Assembly: GCF_000400505.1 (NCBI RefSeq)
Contig: NZ_CM001857.1
Coordinates: forward strand, 347,490-411,489
DNA: 64,000 nt
From: Musicola paradisiaca NCPPB 2511
Lineage (GTDB): Bacteria > Pseudomonadota > Gammaproteobacteria > Enterobacterales > Enterobacteriaceae
Direction of reading: 5' to 3'
Shown here: positions 58,267-64,000 of the stretch, piece after piece
Layout: each line of letters begins with the position of its first letter
How positions within the stretch are numbered: position 1 is the stretch's first letter
Position numbers and translations under genes: made by a program
The notes under the pieces: generated by a model
The model's input: the letters and a program-made list of their open reading frames with translations, nothing else
Databases searched by the model: none
What the model was told of the DNA's origin: nothing

Positions 58267-58662
58267 ATGTCGGCGATGGTTCCAGCAGCAACAGATATTC
58301 TTACTCCGGTAATGCCACTTTCCTGTCAGGATCGTCTTTTTCAGCAGGCGTGTGATTATATGCTTAAACATTTGTGCGAAAAAATATCGCTCGATAATGT
58401 ATGTCAGGCTGTCGGTACCAATAGAAATAAACTTTCGGCGTTATTTCGTGCTCGTTGTGGTTATGGCGTGGCCCGCTGGTTACGAGAGCAACGATTAAAA
58501 AAAGCAGCGGAGTTGTTATATCTCACTGATATGTCAGTTTGTCTTGTTGCCGTTGAATTGGGGTTTTCAGATGCGGCGAATTTCTGCCATTCATTTAAAT
58601 TAAAATATGGGATTTCCCCACGAGAATATAGGCAGTCATGTATTTTTCATGCGAACAAATAA
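58267..58662 (+). CDS. small AraC-family regulator (DNA-binding domain only)
   Basis: A 131-residue protein that is almost only an AraC/XylS DNA-binding domain, residues 25-125: ISLDNVCQAVGTNRNKLSAL (first helix-turn-helix) and VCLVAVELGFSDAANFCHSF with SPREYRQ (second). No effector or dimerisation domain. It starts 2 bases after the stop of the AAA-AraC gene, so the two regulators are co-translated. Codons are noticeably A/T-rich compared with the lyase and hof genes, suggesting transfer. The probable target is the DUF2589 operon starting 134 bases downstream. Confidence 0.85.
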   Translation: MSAMVPAATDILTPVMPLSCQDRLFQQACDYMLKHLCEKISLDNVCQAVGTNRNKLSALFRARCGYGVARWLREQRLKKAAELLYLTDMSVCLVAVELGFSDAANFCHSFKLKYGISPREYRQSCIFHANK

Positions 58663-58796
58663 TGATGAAACAACAATTATTCTACACGAAAGCACAATAT
58701 TTATTATTAATGGAAATATAGACTGAATATGTTCACGCAGAATCTTCGGAGTCTGAATGAGCATTCCAATTCATCTACTATATATGGAGTAAAGTC

Positions 58797-59384
58797 ATGG
58801 CTGATTCTAGTGTTCAGGACAGCGCCACTGCGCAATTGGGTAATATTCCGTTTGGTACTCTGATCGGCGGCCCGTTGAATGCAGCGGTAGAAGCACAGGC
58901 CAACGCAGCGAAAAGCAGTGTGGATTTTATCCGCCAGGTGGCGATTGGCGAGGATGGGCAGATTCGTTCCGTGGTGTTCAAGTATGAAAAAGAAGGCCAG
59001 AACGCAACACTGTCCGTCCCCGTGTTAACCATCGTGCCGATCCCGTATCTGCGCATCGATTATCTGGATATCGCCTTCAAGGCCAACATCTCCGCCTCCA
59101 CCACCACCAGCGACAAGAGCTCTTCCAGCTCGCAGTTGGATGTGAAGGCGAATGCTTCCTGGTCTGGCTGGGGGGCGAAAGTCAATTTTTCTGCCGCCTA
59201 TTCCAGCAAGAAGGACTCCAGCAGCGCGCGTGATTCCAAATACAACGTGGAATACACCATGGATATCAACCTGCATGCGGTTCAGGACGACATGCCGGCA
59301 GGGATGAACAAGGTGCTGAATATTCTGCAGGAGTGCATTACCAGCAAACCCGCCAGCGCCACCACGACAACGGCCAGCGCGTAA
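58797..59384 (+). CDS. DUF2589 domain protein
   Basis: A 195-residue protein of unknown function. The N-terminus carries the DUF2589 pattern: GNIPFGTLIGGPLNAAVEAQ then AKSSVDFIRQV at about residues 16-51, then a beta-rich part (SVPVLTIVPIPYLRIDYLDI, AFKANISAS) and a Ser/Thr-rich segment (TTTSDKSSSSSQ). It ends in an Ala/Thr-rich tail. No signal peptide or TM. Strong TATGGAGTAAAGTC ribosome-binding site. First gene of the block; a perfect hairpin (59395-59420) follows and may allow this protein to be made in excess over the downstream genes, as for a structural component. Confidence 0.82.
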   Translation: MADSSVQDSATAQLGNIPFGTLIGGPLNAAVEAQANAAKSSVDFIRQVAIGEDGQIRSVVFKYEKEGQNATLSVPVLTIVPIPYLRIDYLDIAFKANISASTTTSDKSSSSSQLDVKANASWSGWGAKVNFSAAYSSKKDSSSARDSKYNVEYTMDINLHAVQDDMPAGMNKVLNILQECITSKPASATTTTASA

Positions 59385-59394
59385 TCCGTCGCCA

Positions 59395-59420
59395 GGCGGA
59401 ACCTCAAACGAGGTTCCGCC
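59395..59420 (+). terminator. perfect hairpin after the first DUF2589 gene
   Basis: An 11-bp stem GGCGGAACCTC-AAAC-GAGGTTCCGCC, 10 bases past the stop and 24 before the next start, without a T-run. A likely partial terminator or 3'-end stabiliser inside the operon. Confidence 0.6.
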
Positions 59421-59444
59421 TATTGATCTATCACGAGGAGCATC

Positions 59445-60230
59445 ATGGCACAGCTAGACCAATTTTTAGGCACGGTATTGACCGACCTGACCCAAGCGCG
59501 CGTGACATCCGATATCTGTTCCCGCGACACCAGCCGCTTCTATCAGCAGGATCCGGTGCTGCGCAGCTATTCCGTCCCCCGGGTGGCGCTGGATTCGTTC
59601 GAGTTTGAACTGCAGTTCGCCATCACCGGGGTCAAGGTACGGAAAAACGATTACGACGACAAACTTAAACTGGAACGCATGTACGCCTGCGGTGGTTTGC
59701 AACTGGCGGAGAAAATGTGCCAGCACAGCGATCAATACCTCACCAACCGCGACGGCATCGACACCATGCAGCCCGCAGTGCGCACGTTGCTGATGCGTCT
59801 GCGCAATAGTTCCGAGCGCAGCAAATTGAGCCAATCGCTGATTCAACTGCTTAACGAAGCGCAGCTGGTGGACGAGGAAGGGCATTTTCAGTCCGATAAG
59901 GCGGCGCCGCTGCTGGTTGACCGTTTCGTGCAGATAGCGACCCAGGATCTGGAGCTGTCGGAAAGCCTGCGACTGGTGATGCCGGAGCTGCGCAACGAAC
60001 TGAAGCAGGTGACGGATCGCGAGCTGGATGAGCTGGAAAACTCGGTGCGTTTTCTGATGGAGTGCAGCGAAGATTTCAATCTGGAAGTAGAAGTTTGTGC
60101 TGATCGTTTACGTGAGCGTCCGGTGAATACGTTGTCGACATTGAAGTTAAAAGGCGGTTTCAAAAACTATGTCTGGACGCAGAGTCATCAGCAGGATGGC
60201 ACCCTGGTGCAGAAACTGGTGCATGAATAA
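59445..60230 (+). CDS. uncharacterised protein of the DUF2589 block
   Basis: A 261-residue soluble acidic protein I do not recognise. N-terminal part (DICSRDTSRFYQQDPVLRSY, SVPRVALDSFEFELQFAITG, VKVRKN) is beta-like and recalls companion proteins of DUF2589 genes. The middle is helical and charged (LMRLRNSSERSKLSQSLIQL). The C-terminus (LRERPVNTLSTLKLKGGFKN) is again beta-like. No signal or TM. ACGAGGAGCATC precedes the ATG. The second DUF2589 gene starts 11 bases after the stop, so they are one operon. Confidence 0.8.
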   Translation: MAQLDQFLGTVLTDLTQARVTSDICSRDTSRFYQQDPVLRSYSVPRVALDSFEFELQFAITGVKVRKNDYDDKLKLERMYACGGLQLAEKMCQHSDQYLTNRDGIDTMQPAVRTLLMRLRNSSERSKLSQSLIQLLNEAQLVDEEGHFQSDKAAPLLVDRFVQIATQDLELSESLRLVMPELRNELKQVTDRELDELENSVRFLMECSEDFNLEVEVCADRLRERPVNTLSTLKLKGGFKNYVWTQSHQQDGTLVQKLVHE

Positions 60231-60241
60231 GGAGTGGATGT

Positions 60242-60799
60242 ATGTCAAAACAAGACTCCATCGAGTTCTACGAACTGATTGGCGCCCCGCTGCTTGGGTT
60301 TGTTCAGGCAGAACATCAGGCGGCGCAAGCGACGCTGGAAATGGTGGAACAGCTCGGTTTCGAGCACACCAGCGAGGGAAAACGGCTGCGAACCACCGCC
60401 TTTTTTACGGAGAAGTGTGGTGCGGACGGCAGGATTGAACGCACGGAGCACCAGATTCCCATTCTGTCGCTGATGCCGATCCCGATGATGCAGACCAAGC
60501 ATGCCGATCTTGAGTTCGGTATAAAAATCAATGATTTTGAGTTGTCTGCCACCTCTCCCGGCCTGGCCTCGACCGAGGAAGAAAACGGCTTTATGGCGCC
60601 CCGGCGTTTGCAGATGAAAGCCTCGCTGGGGCGTATGGACGCGGGAGACGGCGGACAGCACCGCGGCGCCCAGATGGATATGCGCATCAAGCTGACAATC
60701 CAGCCGGGGGATTTTCCTAACGGTATCAGCCGGTTGTTACGGCTGATGGATGAGGCGGGCTATAGCCGCCCGTTGCCGGAAGGGGAGAATAAAGCATGA
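60242..60799 (+). CDS. second, divergent DUF2589-like protein
   Basis: A 185-residue protein with the same plan as the first DUF2589 protein: LIGAPLLGFVQAEHQAAQAT then LEMVEQLGF, followed by IPILSLMPIPMMQTKHADLE and FGIKINDFEL, the paired strand pattern seen there as VLTIVPIPYLRIDYLDIAFK. The Ser/Thr segment is missing. Two paralogues in one operon suggest a hetero-oligomer. GGAGTGGATGT precedes the ATG; the stop overlaps the zinc-ribbon gene by 4 bases. Confidence 0.72.
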   Translation: MSKQDSIEFYELIGAPLLGFVQAEHQAAQATLEMVEQLGFEHTSEGKRLRTTAFFTEKCGADGRIERTEHQIPILSLMPIPMMQTKHADLEFGIKINDFELSATSPGLASTEEENGFMAPRRLQMKASLGRMDAGDGGQHRGAQMDMRIKLTIQPGDFPNGISRLLRLMDEAGYSRPLPEGENKA

Positions 60800-61038
60800 G
60801 TCGGAAACAATTTATCGACGCGGGCTCCATCGCCTGCCCAGGGTGTCAGCACCCGATCGCGGTACATTGGCAATTGCTGCAACAGGGCGTCAACCCGCGC
60901 TGCGCGCATTGCGGGCTGACGCTGGAACTCGATCGAGCCAGTTCCGCCGACGCGCTGGATGCGGCGGAGCAGTTGAATACTCGCCTCGACGATGCAGAGC
61001 GGCGGCGTCTGGCTGCGATGCCTCCCGGGAGGCGCTGA
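60796..61038 (+). CDS. small zinc-ribbon protein
   Basis: An 80-residue protein with two C-x-x-C knuckles, CPGC (14-17) and CAHC (37-40), forming a zinc ribbon, then a charged helix with Ala/Asp/Arg (DALDAAEQLNTRLDDAERRR). The fold points to protein or nucleic acid binding; the role is unknown. Overlaps both neighbours by ATGA or GA-type junctions, so it is translationally coupled. Confidence 0.78.
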   Translation: MSRKQFIDAGSIACPGCQHPIAVHWQLLQQGVNPRCAHCGLTLELDRASSADALDAAEQLNTRLDDAERRRLAAMPPGRR

Positions 61039-61862
61039 TGTTCCGCGCGGATTTCTATGGGTTGAAGGGCATGCCGCCCTCGGTGTTGAACCGGCAGACC
61101 CTGGTGGAACAGCGACTGCAACAATGCTGGAAGGTGATTCGTCCGGCGTTGAAAGTGCGGCTTGAACAGGCGTTTTTTGAGCATCCTGAACAGTATGACG
61201 GTAGCTGGTGGTGGCAGGGTTACGGTTGCAACGACCACTGGGGGCGCTGGTATCAACAGACACTGAGTCTCTGGGTGCTCTGGCGGTCGCTGTGCCACGG
61301 CGGCAAACGCCAGCCGCGCTGGCCAGCGGATATCCTCGTCGACCTGCCGGAACTGGAACAGGAAGCGGGAGATCTCTGGTTTCAGTGGGCTTGTCAGTTT
61401 GCCGGTTCCCCGGTATACCCCGATGCACAGCAAGTTGTCGCGGCGTTGCAGCAGTGGTTGCGGCGCTTCGAGCTGCTCCGGCAGGTGGAGCTGGACGTTT
61501 CATTGCAGCCCTCGCTGGCGGATGGCGACCGGCTGGGGCTGGATACCATGCAGCGGCACTGGCCTATGTTGTGTCAGGCCGCCGCACAGCATTGCTGGTT
61601 GCCGTTGCGGGTATTTCCCGACGGCAAGCCCTGGCAAAGCCTGGCATTGTTGCTGGTCGCGCAATCGGACGCACTGCGATTGGAATGTCATGACCCGATG
61701 CAGCAACGGACAGTATGGCTGTATCAGGAGCAGCAACGATTCTGGTTGACGTCGGACAGGGGACCATTGAGGGTGCACAGTTTCTATCCGCTGGCGGCTG
61801 CGCGTCCGGCCCTGAAGCCTTCATTCTGGCTACGCTGCCGTCACCGTCTGCATCTGCGTTGA
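61038..61862 (+). CDS. uncharacterised Trp-rich protein
   Basis: A 274-residue soluble protein unusually rich in Trp, Gln, Leu and Arg (SWWWQGYGCNDHWGRWYQQT, LSLWVLWRSLC, GDLWFQWACQF). ATG 61038 overlaps the zinc-ribbon stop (ATGA). No signal, TM or known motif. The first half is probably helical; the second half reads as beta strands (LECHDPMQQRTVWLYQEQQR, FWLTSDRGPLRVHSFYPL). The basic tail ends RCRHRLHLR. Last gene of the tight block 58797-61862. Confidence 0.78.
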   Translation: MFRADFYGLKGMPPSVLNRQTLVEQRLQQCWKVIRPALKVRLEQAFFEHPEQYDGSWWWQGYGCNDHWGRWYQQTLSLWVLWRSLCHGGKRQPRWPADILVDLPELEQEAGDLWFQWACQFAGSPVYPDAQQVVAALQQWLRRFELLRQVELDVSLQPSLADGDRLGLDTMQRHWPMLCQAAAQHCWLPLRVFPDGKPWQSLALLLVAQSDALRLECHDPMQQRTVWLYQEQQRFWLTSDRGPLRVHSFYPLAAARPALKPSFWLRCRHRLHLR

Positions 61863-61933
61863 GCCGCACTCGACGACGGATAGGATTTTCTACGCCTGAC
61901 GGCTGAGAATTCATGGATGATGGCACCGTTATT

Positions 61934-61962
61934 TTGGCGGTAAAACACCCGGTTTTCGCCAA
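61934..61962. terminator. hairpin after the DUF2589 block
   Basis: TTGGCG paired with CGCCAA and AAAAC with GTTTT inside, 5-base loop and a two-base bulge. No T-run follows. It may mark the transcript end. Confidence 0.35.
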
Positions 61963-62045
61963 TCCAGCCGAAGAATACCGCGGCAGTATATGACCACCTG
62001 AGCGAATTTGACTTCAGGTATAATTCAATCTATTCAGGAGGTTAT

Positions 62046-62360
62046 ATGACTATGCCATCTCTCGAAATGCCCAAGGTTCTGGCGTTTGTCGCCGGCGTTG
62101 GTTCATCCAATCGTACTACTGCCGGTGCGCAGCAGGTGCGGGTTAGTTTCCCCCAGCCGCTGGCCGCTGGCGTGACGCCGGTGGTGGCGGTGACGCCGTT
62201 GCAGGGCTCCGAGTATGCGCCGGGCAGTATTCCGGACACCTTCGCGCTGACGATCACTGGCATCAACAATACGGGATTTACCGTCAATATCTGGCGCGTG
62301 GATAACGGCGGCAAAGGCTGGGGGCAGAATCTGCGCCTGTCTTGCCTGATCAGCGCCTGA
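62046..62360 (+). CDS. small H-type-lectin-like protein
   Basis: A 104-residue beta-rich protein. The pattern VRVSFPQPLAAGVTPVVAVT, then TFALTITGINNTGFTVNIWR and WGQNLRLSCLIS, resembles H-type lectin domains (an F.P.P start, a VT..GF.V strand, a Trp-containing last strand). No signal peptide. ATG follows AGGAGGTT, an almost perfect ribosome-binding site, with a TATAAT about 25 bases upstream, so it probably has its own promoter and high expression. It could be the carbohydrate-binding component of the neighbouring block. The lectin call is a pattern judgement. Confidence 0.6.
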   Translation: MTMPSLEMPKVLAFVAGVGSSNRTTAGAQQVRVSFPQPLAAGVTPVVAVTPLQGSEYAPGSIPDTFALTITGINNTGFTVNIWRVDNGGKGWGQNLRLSCLISA

Positions 62361-62796
62361 AGTCGTGAGGCAAACATAGCGATAAGTTGAATGATGACGG
62401 GGAGAGCTTTGTAGCGATATTCCCGGTACCGGGCCACCGCCATGGTGCTGCCCGGTCGATCCCGCCAGGCTATTCTATTGCCCAGGGTGACGCCCTAAAT
62501 CTTCACGCACGGCGTGTACGCCTCGGTTTACTCGCTGCACTCATTCGTTCCGTTGGCGCGAACATGACCCTGTCCGTTGAACAGGCGTTGTATGTTGTCT
62601 TCGCACCGTTCTCGTCCAAACTGATGCAGGCAAATGACGTTTATGGCGCAACGGAGGGTTCCGGTAAGGTGAAATCCGCCCCGTCTGGTCGACACGTTTC
62701 CGCCACCCCCGCTATACTCCTATCCCGTGACGGGCATCGTACGGTAACGGGAGTTACCGCATTGATTTACATAAATAATATCCACAGGTTAATACG
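62361..62796. other. intergenic region before pabA
   Basis: 436 bases. A frame open over most of it (TTG 62387) has no ribosome-binding site and no family resemblance, so I do not call it. In E. coli fic lies directly upstream of pabA; I see no Fic motif (HPFxxGNGR) here. The last 60 bases, TTACATAAATAATATCC, probably contain the pabA promoter. Confidence 0.45.
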
Positions 62797-63375
62797 ATGA
62801 GCCTTTTGATTATCGATAACTACGACTCCTTTACCTATAACCTCTACCAATATTTTTGCGAGCTGGGCGCGCAGGTAACGGTTATGCGTAATGACGAATT
62901 GACGCTGGCGGATATTGAGCGTTTGGCGCCGCAGCGGCTGGTGATCTCGCCCGGCCCTTGTACGCCGGACGACGCCGGGATTTCGCTGGCTGCCATCCGT
63001 CACTTTGCCGGCAAACTGCCGATTCTGGGGGTATGCCTTGGTCATCAGGCGTTAGGGCAAGCGTTTGGCGCTCAGGTGATCCGGGCCCGGCAGGTAATGC
63101 ACGGCAAAACATCGGCGATTCGTCATTCCGGACAAGGGGTGTTTCTCGGGCTGGAAAATCCGTTGACGGTGACTCGCTATCACTCGCTGATTCTGGCATC
63201 TGAAACGTTGCCGGCCTGTTTTGACGTGACCGCCTGGACGGAACGGGATGGGCGACCGGATGAAATCATGGGTATTCGCCACCGAGCGTTGCCGTTGGAA
63301 GGTGTACAGTTTCATCCGGAGAGTATTCTTAGCCGACAGGGGCATCAGTTGTTGAAAAATTTCATGAATTTATAA
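62797..63375 (+). CDS. pabA: aminodeoxychorismate synthase glutaminase subunit PabA
   Basis: A 192-residue class I glutamine amidotransferase that supplies ammonia to PabB for 4-aminobenzoate (folate) synthesis. Signatures: [31 protein letters not shown], catalytic Cys in [14 protein letters not shown] (C80), MHGKTS, and the His-Glu pair in [10 protein letters not shown]. coli PabA has 187 residues. PabA and TrpG are similar; adjacency to argD supports PabA. Confidence 0.95.
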   Translation: MSLLIIDNYDSFTYNLYQYFCELGAQVTVMRNDELTLADIERLAPQRLVISPGPCTPDDAGISLAAIRHFAGKLPILGVCLGHQALGQAFGAQVIRARQVMHGKTSAIRHSGQGVFLGLENPLTVTRYHSLILASETLPACFDVTAWTERDGRPDEIMGIRHRALPLEGVQFHPESILSRQGHQLLKNFMNL

Positions 63376-63451
63376 ACGGATAGTGAATAGCGTCGACGGG
63401 CGAGCGGATTTATCGATTGCGCTCGTGTGATTTTTTATGCATATTTATTGA

Positions 63452-64000
<549 letters not shown>

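Noticed and set aside
58797-62360. R-body (reb) locus
   Set aside because: The regulator-plus-small-protein layout suggested it, but no RebB-type sequence (short Ala/Asn/Gln-rich repeat proteins) is present.
55939-62360. Prophage or tailocin remnant
   Set aside because: Apart from the GH19 endolysin there is no tail, sheath, baseplate, terminase, integrase or holin gene, and no attachment-site repeats were seen.
62387-62800. 137-codon plus-strand frame before pabA
   Set aside because: TTG start without a ribosome-binding site, no domain, and it runs into the start of pabA in another frame.

Overview
The window looks like chromosome from a soft-rot enterobacterium of the genus Dickeya. Much of it follows the gene order of the E. 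coli region from glpR/malPQ to argD: glpG-glpR, malP-malQ, nfuA, gntX, bioH, tex, greB, ompR-envZ, pckA, hslO-hslR-yrfG-igaA, nudE, mrcA, hofMNOPQ, aroK-aroB-damX-dam-rpe-gph-trpS, ppiA, pabA-argD. Three things point to Dickeya: a tandem pectate lyase cluster (pelB/pelC/pelZ) with KdgR-type operators, an orthologue of the pentameric ligand-gated channel ELIC, and the pelZ-type lyase. I recall the ELIC of strain 3937 as clearly different in sequence, so this is probably another strain or species.

Layout. 1-2.2 kb: a promoterless CdiA C-terminal toxin fragment beginning at its VENN motif, with an Imm8-type immunity gene, joined to a DeoR-kinase gene cut off mid-domain. 2.4-8.7 kb: glpG, glpR, malP, malQ, with glpE and malT missing from their usual places. 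8.7-27.9 kb: conserved housekeeping genes. Here an OlsF-like acyltransferase and an LTA-synthase-like sulfatase sit between tex and greB, a methyltransferase remnant follows bioH, and pckA carries a one-base frameshift. 27.9-43.1 kb: the mrcA/hof/aroKB/dam/trpS block, an enolase-superfamily enzyme and ppiA.

43.2-62.4 kb is a roughly 19-kb accessory region between ppiA and pabA, where E. coli has fic. It contains: a diguanylate cyclase with a haemerythrin domain; a GST relic and an aldehyde dehydrogenase relic around a DJ-1/PfpI gene; pelZ, pelC and pelB; a compact four-gene operon (histidine-decarboxylase-like PLP enzyme, ELIC channel, PDC-type membrane sensor with no recognised output domain, MFS transporter); a phage-type GH19 endolysin; two AraC-type regulators, the first with a degenerate sigma54-activator AAA domain and a frameshifted 5' end; and an uncharacterised block of two DUF2589 proteins, an unknown protein, a zinc-ribbon protein, a Trp-rich protein and a small lectin-like protein. 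62.8-64 kb returns to the conserved backbone (pabA, argD, cut by the window edge).

The two best candidates for undescribed biology are the decarboxylase-ELIC-sensor-MFS operon, which may make, sense and move an amine, and the AraC/DUF2589 block. I saw no tRNA, rRNA, CRISPR array or insertion sequence.
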